DNA of 64,000 nucleotides. It comes from Puffinus mauretanicus. Taxonomy: Eukaryota > Chordata > Aves > Procellariiformes > Procellariidae. The stretch spans positions 62,001-126,000 of the forward strand of contig JAJKFH010000741.1 in the NCBI GenBank assembly GCA_023333565.1. The letters are read 5' to 3'. Position numbers and translations under genes: made by a program. Below the pieces are notes generated by a model, which had not been told where the DNA came from, did no database searches, and worked only from the letters and a program-made list of their open reading frames with translations. Shown one piece after another: positions 48,756 through 58,499 of this stretch (positions within the stretch are counted from its first letter, which is position 1; each line of letters opens with the position of its first letter).

Positions 48756-49245
48756 GCAGCGTTGCGCTGACTTCACAGTCTCGGCAGCCCATAATGACAG
48801 GGGTTTGCTGAAGGGCCGCGTACGTCAGCGGGGCTCTCCGCCGCGCAACCTCGTCCCGCTCCGAGGCGCTGTCGGAAATATCCGTCTCCAGCCGCTCCGC
48901 ACTTGGGGACCCGCGGCGGCGTTCTTGTTGGACATGCTTGGAGAGTGGAGTCACGGAGCTCTGAAGTTTAATTATAGCCTCTGATGCTAACCCTGCCCTC
49001 CCGCGGCTTTCTGGCAGGGCTTGCATCCCAGGCGGGGACGCGGGCAGCCGAGGGAGAGAGGCCACGGAGAGGGGCGGATGCGCGGGAAGGAAGACGCCTG
49101 GGATGGGGGTCTCTTCCCCGTGGCCCACCAGCCCTGTCCCGCCGGCGAGGCTGACCAGCGAGGGCTGGCGCGGGTCGGCAGCGGCGCGGGGCAGCCTCGG
49201 CAACGCGTCAGGGTGCACCTGCCAGCAGGGCAACGCGAGGGATGC
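48750..49245. promoter_or_regulatory. CpG island
   Basis: By hand I count about 51 CpG dinucleotides in about 495 bases, with GC content near 65 percent. The ratio of observed to expected CpG is therefore close to 1, while flanking DNA is CpG-poor. In warm-blooded vertebrates such islands usually mark unmethylated promoters. The densest part is 48,815-48,925. A CRE-like TACGTCA sits at 48,831-48,837 and a p53-type half-site GGACATGCTT at about 48,930-48,939. No TATA box, recognisable first exon or clear splice donor was found on either strand, so direction and target gene are unknown. It could be the first exon of a gene outside the window, a lncRNA promoter, or an orphan island. Confidence 0.75.
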
Positions 49246-49803
49246 TAAAAACCCCACCTCGAAACCCAGCCAAGAAGTTGTTACTGAAATAATCAGTTTG
49301 TTGAAAGCTGCCTTGATTCATTATTCCTTTTTTCTTTTTCTGTGAAATTGGAAATTTTTTGCGTTTTTCCTCTGGGAAAAATATTTGCAAAGAAAAAAAA
49401 AGTTTTAGATAACTCTCATGTAAGACTGAAAAGGTGGAGTTCAACTTATTCGTTCTTCAAGTCCGTATTTTTTATTTTCTGTATGACGTTCCAGTGGCAG
49501 CAATGAAATTTTATTTTTCTCATTACTATGATCAGGTGTTTTAATACTCTCCTTTTTCACCTACTTAGATTTTGCAAGGGAAGGCAGCCAACAGTACAGG
49601 CTGGAGCATCTTTGCTATTTCAAGAGTTTCTCTTTGTGTCTTCGGCTGATCTGGTACATCACACACAACTCAGCATGCATCATTAAGATAAAAATTATAA
49701 AATATTAAAACACAAAACACAACGAACCACATAACGCTGGGCTTATTCGGTTATTTGGTGACCCTGGCAGAGGAGAGCCGGCGCGAACAAGAGATGCCGT
49801 AAT
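49246..49803. other. Unique sequence without a supported gene
   Basis: AT-rich sequence lies between the CpG island and the candidate LTR. I see no gene. A short A run lies near 49,395. Confidence 0.5.
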
Positions 49804-50184
49804 TGTTAGCATCGTTGTAACAGGACAAACAGTAACTCTGCGATTTGACTTTCAGAATTTTAATTAAGCTAATGAAGAATCCCTTGTATATAAGGTGTGT
49901 TCCTCTGGGCAAGAGGAACGGCGCAAGTTGTAGCGCTGTGGAGCGATGGAGAGTTTGGGCAACGTCGTATCTTGGAGGTGACGACTGGGAGCACGAAAAA
50001 TTCACCTCGTCCCAGTGCTGGTCCCAGTATCTCTGCTCGTGACGAGGGATACAGGAGGTTTGCAGCGCTTGTATTCCTTACGCTGTATAAATTAAACACC
50101 AGCCGTTGGTCTCTGGACCATTGCTATTACAATTCTCATATCGAGAGGGTGTCTCAGTGCAACCCCCTGTTTTCACCGCCAACA
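49804..50184 (+). mobile_element. Candidate solo LTR of an endogenous retrovirus
   Basis: The 381-base segment has the layout of a retroviral LTR on the plus strand. It starts TGTT and ends CCAACA, matching the TG...CA rule. A TATA box (TATATAA) lies at 49,887-49,893, and an ATTAAA polyadenylation signal lies at 50,091-50,096, about 200 bases later. An 80-90 base U5-like tail follows. There is no primer-binding site or retroviral coding sequence after 50,184, so it would be a solo LTR left by recombination. The flanks do not show a matching target-site duplication, and I cannot name the family. It could instead be unique promoter-like DNA. Confidence 0.45.
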
Positions 50185-51040
50185 TCACCAGCAAGGTCAG
50201 GTAGAGCTATGGTTAAAAACAGACTTAAGTTAAATAAATCTGTTAAGTGACTAGCCAGAAGGCTAGTTATAACCTCCAGAGTCTCATACCAGGTGGAATG
50301 GATTTAATCAGAACAATGTCTCCCTGTTCACTCTGGGAGAAGGGGCTGACAAAGCAGAATGAAGCCATCATAGATCAGCCGTGCTTCAGATGGAGGATTT
50401 TGAGGGAAAAACACACAAAAACGAATTAAGGTCCCCCGAAACAGCTGTGACTGTGGAACACGTGTTGGGCTCCCCTTTGTTCGCCCCTGGCATTTTGAAC
50501 GGTCTGCAAGACAAGGCGAATGACTCCAAAGGACTTTTTGTGCGGAAAACTGATTTGTTGAGTTTTATCTACCCCCTAAAATCTTCTGAATGATGTAACG
50601 TCATCATGCCTGCAGAAAATGCAAGAGTTATTCCCATCCTTGGCGTGGTGGCATTGGGGTGCCACCGGTGTGTAGGTCCCCATGTGCTGACGAGGGAGTC
50701 CGGTGTCTCTCCATGTTCCAACTTGGAAGCCAAGGAATCAAGAGGCAGTGATTTTTAGGGATTTACGCTGCAGAGCAGCGCTAAGGCCAGGAAAGCAATT
50801 CTGGCTTTTGGGGTCTTAGGAAGGTTTTTGTAGCACCCCAAAACCTTCACATACCCCTGAACTCCACCCTAGTTTCTCCAGAAGGCAGTATGGCTCTGGA
50901 AATCTTTCTGAGAAAGGTTTTCTTCAACGTAGGCATGGGAAGCTTTTTCATTGTTCAAGAAATTCACCTTTTCCACAATAATCACTGCGCTAACCCCGAG
51001 CAAGCTGGAGAAGTTCCTCTTTCTCTCTCTTTTCCCTGAG
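50185..51040. other. Unique sequence without a supported gene
   Basis: No coding region is recognised. The interval ends in a strong polypyrimidine tract (about 51,014-51,038) that precedes the candidate exon discussed next. Confidence 0.5.
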
Positions 51041-51909
51041 TATTCGTCCACACGTTGGCGAGCAGCTGTTTGTGGAGCACAGCTAAGCAGGCAGCACGTG
51101 GCTTCTGGGGAAAAAACTTGGGGGATTTTTTTTCAAGGATGCTCAGTTCTCGTAAACGTGCCCTTTGCAGCCTCCTCAGGAAGAGCCTCAGGAGCGGGAC
51201 GAACGCTATGGTCACGCTGGGGGGGACCGTGACTCTGCGCGCTCCTGCGGGGCAGGTGAGATCCAGCCCTGCTCCCCAGATGTGCGCGGGGGCTGGATGG
51301 GGGTGTCAGGAGCGTGCACCGTCTTTCTCCGCAAGCAGCCCCAGGGGGACGGGAAAGCCTTCCTCCGAGAAGAAACGCGTGCACGGGCACGGAAGAGTCA
51401 GCGTGGCTCCTGATGACCCTCCGGGCTGGAGGACACGGCAAGTTCATGTAGGAATAGAAAAAAAAAAATTATTTTTCAATAACATGCAGTTGCTGGCAAC
51501 TGGAAGGTGCGTTTCATTCCCTTGGCACATAAAGGAGAAGAGATGGAGGTTTATGTCCCCACTCCCAGTTGAAAGGAAGAGCGACCTCCCAACAACCCAG
51601 TGGAGCATCTCAGCCGGGAGGTGCCCACAGTTGTGGGTGCATTGCCTTTTTGGGGGGCAGATACCCCTGCACACATGCAAACAGAGCTGGACACGCACAC
51701 GTACACGTGCAGGCAGGTTTGCGAAGAATGTCAAAACCTCGTATTATTTTCACAAGACAAAATCCCCGTCTTCGGCCAGCTTTACTTCTAATCTAGCAGC
51801 CATTTCACTGGGGGCAATCCGGACTCTGCGCCCGGTCCCTGCGCTCGCTCTCTTTGGCGTGCCTTTCAGCATACAGTGTTGGTTTAGATTTATGACCGAC
51901 ATCAGCTAA
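51041..51909 (+). other. Longest open frame in the window; contains an exon-like segment; status uncertain
   Basis: A plus-strand frame stays open from just after a stop at 51,037 to the stop at 51,907-51,909. Its first ATG is at 51,139, giving 256 residues. I recognise no domain. The peptide is rich in R, K, S and P, with no signal peptide or clear membrane segment. Inside it, 51,041-51,255 is bracketed by a good acceptor (long pyrimidine tract ending in CCCTGAG) and a consensus donor (GGGGCAG followed by GTGAGA). This 215-base piece could be an exon of an unknown transcript. Raised GC content favours long chance frames, so I give it a low probability of being coding. Confidence 0.15.
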
Positions 51910-54900
51910 TTTACATGTAGATTTTATTGTAGGTCATATTTTCCCTTTCCTTTCCGAAACCTACCTAGTCCAAACGTTGGATCACGCGATCTTCCCAAGA
52001 CCTTTTTTCTTGGCCGGTGTCTTGGCCCCCAGACCTTCCGTAGACAGCTAGCCACCCAGATTTTGCTAGCATCCTGTTTATTTTCCTGACTGATTTCCAG
52101 GGTCATTATGATGTTTGTCTTGAATTTAGGTGAATCTAACACTGAAGTAAATAAAAGTAAAGTATTTAGTGCATTGCTAAAGGATCATTTGATATTCCAG
52201 CTTGCCCCCTCTGGTTCTCCTTATGAAGCATAATTTTAATCCAATTTTGAAGTAATTCAAGTGTTTATCTAAATAAGTCTTTAAATATTTAAAGATGAGT
52301 ATTCTGCCCAGCCCTGCCTTGTAGCTTTAATGATGAGTTTGTTTCCTTAGCTGTTTCATCAAGCTAAACAAAACCTGAGTTTCAAGGGGTTTATTGCGTT
52401 TGATTTTAAAAATGAGAGGGAAAAGTAGCTGCTGAAATAGTGAAAGAGTGAGTGAAAGATTTATTTCTTTGTTTTATGTGCTCAAAAGAGATTTTATTTT
52501 TCTGCTGATGGAGAATGGATCTTTAAAGAAGACAAACGTAGCCATTCAGTGGATTCAAGCCCAAACACTGGCGGGCAGGTACTGCACTGAGCATCCAGTG
52601 GACAGTGTATTTATTAGCAGGGTCTTTGGAAGCATCATTTTATCTTGTGCCTGTTTGAGCTTTGTTAGTAAAAGTTGAAAAACTGGCCACAAGTTGCATT
52701 TCCATGTGTATGTGTGAACTCCAGCTGAATCATCGGTTTCCAGAAAATCCCTCTCACGCCCGCGGCACTGTTTAGCTCGTGTGAGGCTACCTCAGTAAAT
52801 GCAGTATTAAAGAAATGATTCAGAGTCACACACACGTTAATCCTCACATACACAGCTCTGAAAAAACCATGCACATTGGATGGACAACATCAAGAGTTAC
52901 AAATAATTGCAAGAGGATTGTGCTGTACCAAGAGTGCCCCAATTCCCATGGGAAGTATTAGCTGATCCGCTAATGTAGGATCAGCCACCTTTTCTGCTAA
53001 AGACAATTTCGTTTCATATTTCAGTAAAACTTCTTTTAAAGCAAGCTTTAAACATGCTTTTACAACACCAGGTTATTTGTAACAAAAATCTAAGCTCTAA
53101 GACTATGCCTAGCCTCTGTACCAATGCTGTTCTTGTTGCTGGTGTACAGTTGGATGTAGGTAACTGGGCTGAACTCTCCTTTATTGCAAACTCAGTCTCC
53201 CCAGACCTGTTCACTCTGCAGGGTACATAAAACAAGATACTTTAAAAGCTTGCTGTCAGCAGTATAAGCCAAAAGCTGGATTCAGATGGGAGACAGACCT
53301 CTTGAGTAAGTCTGGAGCCTCCCTTGCGTGGCTGTGTCTTACAGCGATGCCACACCTCTGGACCTGCAATTTTTAGCAAGCTTCGTGATGCTTCAGGGAG
53401 ATTTCCTGGGTGAAGGAAAATAGCCCAGGATAGGGAAAAAAAGGCGTAAAGGATGGAGGAGGACATGGCTGGAATAAGCTGTGTGGCAGAGTGTGGCCGG
53501 AGACTCCAACCTTGTAGATGGTGCAGAAGAGTAGGAAAATGCTCTGGCTGTCTGGGAGAGAAAGATGACACACAGAGAAAAAATTCGGAAAATATTCCTT
53601 CATTGTCTTGACGTGGTAATAGCTGCCAGTGGCTCTTCCAGCGCAGCTCAGCACATTCCTCTTGTCCCATTCATTTAGTTCCCAGTTCTTTGCTGGGGCT
53701 GGAGTCCTCGTCCTTCAGGTAGGGGTGCCAGCCGCTCGCAGGGGGTGCAGAGGGCCACGTCAAAGAGGACATATGGAGAAACTTCTCGCTGTCCTCGGGG
53801 CTGTACAGCGTGATGGCAAAAGGCAACGGGCACACACTGCAACAGGGGAAAGCTGGGCATACGGGAAAAGTTTTTCATAGAGAAAATGGTTTAGCACTGG
53901 AGACCATGCAGTCTCCACCCTGGAGATGTTAAAAGCTTGACTGGGAAGGCTCACAGCAACCTGACCTAGCTTTGAGGCTGTGTTCAGAAACGTCCCGCTG
54001 GGGCCCACCAAGGTCTCCTTCTTGTTAAGGGTCTCCCCCGGGCCACCAGCCTCGATGTTTCCATTGGTGTCACTACGCGCCTAAATAGTTGTGGAGAATG
54101 GCCTTGATCACCGCTTTGGAGTGTTTCCTCCAAGGAAAGCCACCGCATGCACGTGATTTACTGTGGTTCTCTCTAGAGCTGCAGACCTCCATTTATCAAA
54201 AGGAGTTTTTTAAGTACCCGTTCAAACAGGATGATCAGGATGGATGCTGCCAGCCTGGGACACAAGGAGGTGAAGGACAAAGAAGAAGACATGCTCCTAC
54301 AGTGCTTCAAAGGCAGTTTGATTTTTATGGAATATGAACCTGCTGGCTTGAAGTTTTATGAGCCCATTAGAAGCGCAGGGTGAGTTCAGACTAGCTCGGG
54401 CTTTGAAGACAAGTCAGCCAGTAAAACCGCCTGTGAGACTAAAGCACAGTAAATAATAATGCAGCAAGGCATATTATTAAGTTTGCTGTTCCCGGTGCTC
54501 TTTTTTTAAACATTTCTCAAATGGAAACACTTTGTTTCCTGAAAGCTTCATTTCAACTTAAGTGCAGCTCTTCATCTGTGATGGTTATTTTATGATTTAA
54601 GCATTAACATTGGTGAATTTTAAGAGACAGGCCAAATAAAATTAAAATTATGTTTGTGGGTGCAGCAAATGCTTTCAGGAAAAGAAAGATTTTATAGGGT
54701 GCTATAACAAGTAACACAGATGGGATATTTAAGTTAATAAAACCCAGATACTGAGAGGGATGGAAATACCTGTAAAAGCTGAATTTAACAGCTAATAAAT
54801 ATGTTCATGGGTAACGTGTGTCGGGGCGCTGGGTGGCCTCAGCTGGGGCCTCTTGCACCCCTGCCCGTGGCCCCAGAGCTCCAGTTAAGCTCAGCCCTGG

Positions 54901-55529
54901 AGCTTCGGTCCTAGTTTGAGTTTGATCCTAGGTGTGCCAATTAGTCGAGATCTGAAAATCCACGTGTTCCCGGGCTAAGGATGGGAGAAGAAAAAAGGGT
55001 TATGAAGCCCTGTTGTGGAGGGGTACGTCGTTTGCTCTGGTGGCACTGTCGGGCCCCTTCCCCGGCACTGCTGGCTGATCTCCCGAGTTGTCTCCCAAAG
55101 CGGCGTCTTGGCTGACTCTTGGTGCTGCGTTAGGTGTTGACTGGTGGATAGGGCCCTTTGTGTTTGGGGTGCTCAGGATGTTTTGGCTGAGTGATCCTAA
55201 GAAGGTCTGGCTCAGTTAATGTGGAGAGGATGTTGGCAAGAATGAGCAATGTCTGGAGAACGTTGATCACCAAAGAAAAATGGAAAAATGGATTAGTTCA
55301 CACCCTGCTTTTAAAGTGTTTTGAACCAAGAATTTTTTCAAAGGATATGGAGGATCCTGAGTCCTGTAACTATAATTCTGCTTTTCTAAGCTATATTTTA
55401 TGGATTTTGTTCTGTAGACTTAGTTTTAAGTCATGTTTTATGGAGGACAGGCTTCTGGAGTCTGGAGGAAAGAAGGACGTCCTCTAGTCTGAAAAAGTCT
55501 CTTGCAGGGATTAAGGGAATGAGCTGTTT
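51910..55529. other. Unique sequence without a supported gene
   Basis: No gene or transposon is recognised. The blocks at about 52,140-52,440 and 54,430-54,790 are rich in homeodomain-like and SOX-like words and look like conserved noncoding elements. The segment at about 54,830-55,190 is GC-rich but unassigned. Confidence 0.55.
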
Positions 55530-55760
55530 CTTCCTGGCCACAGGCAACAGAGCAAGAAGTTGTGGGTTTAATTTCCAATAGGAAACTCCACTGCCTTTCT
55601 CTGATGAAAGCAAAGCATGGGTCTAAGGGTGTGGTATCTCCACTGCTGAGGTTTTTAAGAATAGGTTGGACCAGCATCTGTCAAATTATTTGGGTCAAAT
55701 TGATCATGGCTTGGGGCAGCGGGAGGGACCACGTCTAGCCTTCTTGGAGCCGAGCGTCAC
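55530..55760 (+). mobile_element. Ancient CR1-like LINE remnant
   Basis: A heavily diverged plus-strand match to the 3' end of a CR1-type element. It contains the ACAGAGCAAGAAGTTGTGGG block (the usual ACAAGAGGCAATGG region), a GGTATCTCCACTGCTGAGGT block, TTTTTAAGAATAGGTTGGAC, and a GGGACCACGTCTAGCC end. The GAGGTTTTTAAGAATAGGTTGGAC form recalls CR1 copies shared with turtles and crocodilians and not the young avian ones. This would make it an old insertion from before bird radiation. The limits are approximate. Confidence 0.55.
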
Positions 55761-57368
55761 TTAGGAATAAGCGCCATTCCCTTTCCTTATGCATCTGGTT
55801 CCTCGCTTCCAAAGAGGGTAGCTCTTGCCAGCTCCTTGCTCTCCTCCATGCATAAAATTTTGGCAGAGTCTACCTGTTTTGGGTTCTGTGCTGGTTTTCG
55901 TATTTCATCTGTGCTTGCCCCTCATCAGAAACCGGTTTATTAGCAACCACAGGACCTATGATAGGAAATTTCCCTATGATTATGGTTGCAATAGAATAAA
56001 ACCCCTGGCTTCTAAATGCTGTTCTCATTTTTTTAGTTCAAAGTGTACAATGACTTTTTAAGCACTTGAACCAAATCATGGGAGTTCTTCATGCCTGCGG
56101 TTGTGTCCAGAAGGAGGGGATAGGTTTCTTTGCCAGGAGCATTCACAGTCGGCATCTTTGAAGCCTGTAAGAGGCTGTAGTGTGAAGTTATCGCCAGTTG
56201 GTGGACCATAATCAACTGCAGGCATTAATACTGTTACAGCAATTAAGTGATTTGTAGGCTTGGGACTGATGATGCTGGCAATTTTGGTAGCTTGGGGGAT
56301 ACATCCAGAAGTAGGGAAGAGCTTACCATTCACCAGTTCTTCCTAAATCTCTCACAGGAGGTGGGGTGAGATCCACCAGACTTCTCATATGTCCAAAGAG
56401 GTGTTTTTCAGCCTCCGCTTGATCAGGCAAGTTCTGCTGTGTCTTCTCATTTGGGGCCTCAAAACTAAGCATATATTGATGCATAGTGTGTTTTTTGTTT
56501 ACAGTGAAATGAACTGCTGCTTCTGCTGGGTGTATTTCTACGTTAACTGCTGAAAAATGGGTGCTTGCTTTTACATTCACTGCAAGAGAACAGGGTGAGT
56601 GCTCTTACTGTGCGTGGCGGTCACCCACGAGTATGGGAACCTACTCAGTTCACCACTTTTCTGAGAAACCTGTCCTTGCCACAGAACATGTGATATAAGT
56701 AAATTCATGCTAAGGTAATGAATAAAAAACCCCAAACAAAAAAACCTGTTGTGTTTTGCCATGAAGAAAAACCTCCCTTCCCTGCCCCTTAGGTCTGCTG
56801 TGAGCAGTCTTTGTGAGAACTTCAGAGCCCCCAGCCTGGGCTCAGCCTCTGTTGGGGGAATAAGCAAATATTTGGATGCTCGTGTGAGCTTTATAGACCT
56901 GAGCGCCTTTAGCTTAGCAGAAAACCGTTTCCTTCGGGGGACATTTACCTAAGAGAAAGTTGTCAACCTTTTGCCCTTTTTTCCTCGCCTGTTCTCGCTG
57001 TGATCACCTGACTGTAAATTTTTATTACGAAAACTGCAGGAGACCCCCGGGAAGCTCCGGCATGGCGTGTGAATTTAGAGAGGGGGGTGTGTACGTTTAT
57101 TTGATCCTGGCGATGGGGAGGGTGCTACGGAAAACCCACTCAGCAACCTGTGCTGCTTGGGGTTTCCTTCATGCGTTGCTCATGTGGGCAAGGCGAGAGC
57201 CTGCACGCCCAGGGAGGGGGTACGGCGTGGTGTGGGAGGGCAGAGCAGGCAGGCATATCGTACGTGCGCTGCTGTCTGTGCGGAAACCCCGTGACTGCAA
57301 CGGCATCGGTCTCACGGGGGAAGCAAACTGGGTCTGACCAGTTTTGACCTACAGCTCACCGATGCGTG

Positions 57369-57386
57369 TGTTTGTTTGTTTGTTTT
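57369..57386. repeat. GTTT microsatellite
   Basis: About four and a half units of GTTT lie in tandem. It is too short to be of special interest. Confidence 0.75.
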
Positions 57387-57673
57387 AACCAGGGGGATGA
57401 CAAAATAGGGGTTCTCCCCTCGGTTCCTCCGGCAGTGGGTGTTTCGGTCATCGAGTTACTCCCAGACCAGCTGATGGGAAAATGAGGAGGAGAAAATTCC
57501 TCTGAAGCTGGCAGCGTCCGGCCCTCGGCAGAGAGGCTGAGCTCCACAAAACTCGTCTGAGAAAGTGTGTTTCTCAGCCTGCACGCATTCTTTTAAGGGG
57601 AAAACAAATCAAAAAGGAAAGGGGGTGGGAGAAAGCCGGAATAAACGGCATGCCGCTTGGAGCTCGAGGCCGT

Positions 57674-57708
57674 GGAAAGAGGGAGGGAAAGGGAGAAGGA
57701 AAAAAAAT
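57674..57708. repeat. Homopurine tract
   Basis: About 35 bases contain only A and G, with GGGA units running into an A8 run. It resembles the purine tract at 7,804. Confidence 0.6.
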
Positions 57709-58483
57709 ACTTTGAAGAGGAACGGGTGGACGCGTGGACACGAGTGTGCTTTGGTTTCGACAGGGTTGTAATTTGAGCAAAGAAACATCAGAGCTGGGAA
57801 AGTCGGGGTAACCCTGACGTTCAGCAGCGCGGCACCTTCCCATCACTGCTTATTATTGTCAAAGCTGACCCAAGATGAGTTTTCCGTAGATGATTTCCCT
57901 CAAAACCAGTTCCAGAACGAAGTTTTTCTGGCACTAGATAGTTCCTTTTTTTGGCCATTTGTATCATACTTAATTTTCCTTTTATTCCCCCAGAGAGGGA
58001 AGCAGTGAAAGGATGCGAAATACAATGTCTCTCATAGCTATATTGATGTTCCCAACGTGGATTTTAATGATTCAAGCACTAGTAATTAATTTTATACAAT
58101 TAACCCATTTCCTTAATTGCTCTGAGCAAAATTAGAATAAGATTTTGCTGTCTGTTCACTGAAACGATTTTCCAGTTACCAGCCAGATTCTTCTACGTGC
58201 TCAGATGAGAAATCGCAGTCATCGCCACCAGCCAGATTTTGGCTTGCGCGTACTGAGCGCCTGAGTCAGCAGAACTTCCAAAGGCTGCCACGCTAAACAG
58301 AGATGATAACTTACCGACGTGGACTTGATCTTTGCATGATACGGTGCATTTGCCCCGACCGCACCCGGGCACGGCTGGGAGCAACCGTGCGCTCTCCCTT
58401 CGGTGCTCAGCGTGATCCATCGCGGATTCGGTACGCAGCTCTGGTTCTCGGGATATGTCATGACCTGGACTTGGCTTTTAACT

Positions 58484-58499
58484 GGGGGGGGGGGGGGGG
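58484..58499. repeat. Poly(G) run of 16
   Basis: Sixteen consecutive G residues lie in unique DNA. Such a run can form G-quadruplex structures and is prone to length error both in cells and in sequencing. Confidence 0.85.

Noticed and set aside
48526..49257. Minus-strand open frame of 243 codons across the CpG island
   Set aside because: The apparent start at 49,257 is GTG and the first ATG is near 49,026. The frame runs through the A28 tract, giving a run of phenylalanines, and has no recognisable domain. Long chance frames are expected in CpG-rich DNA.
53242..53670. Minus-strand open frame of 142 codons
   Set aside because: No domain, no conserved motif and no exon boundaries could be recognised.
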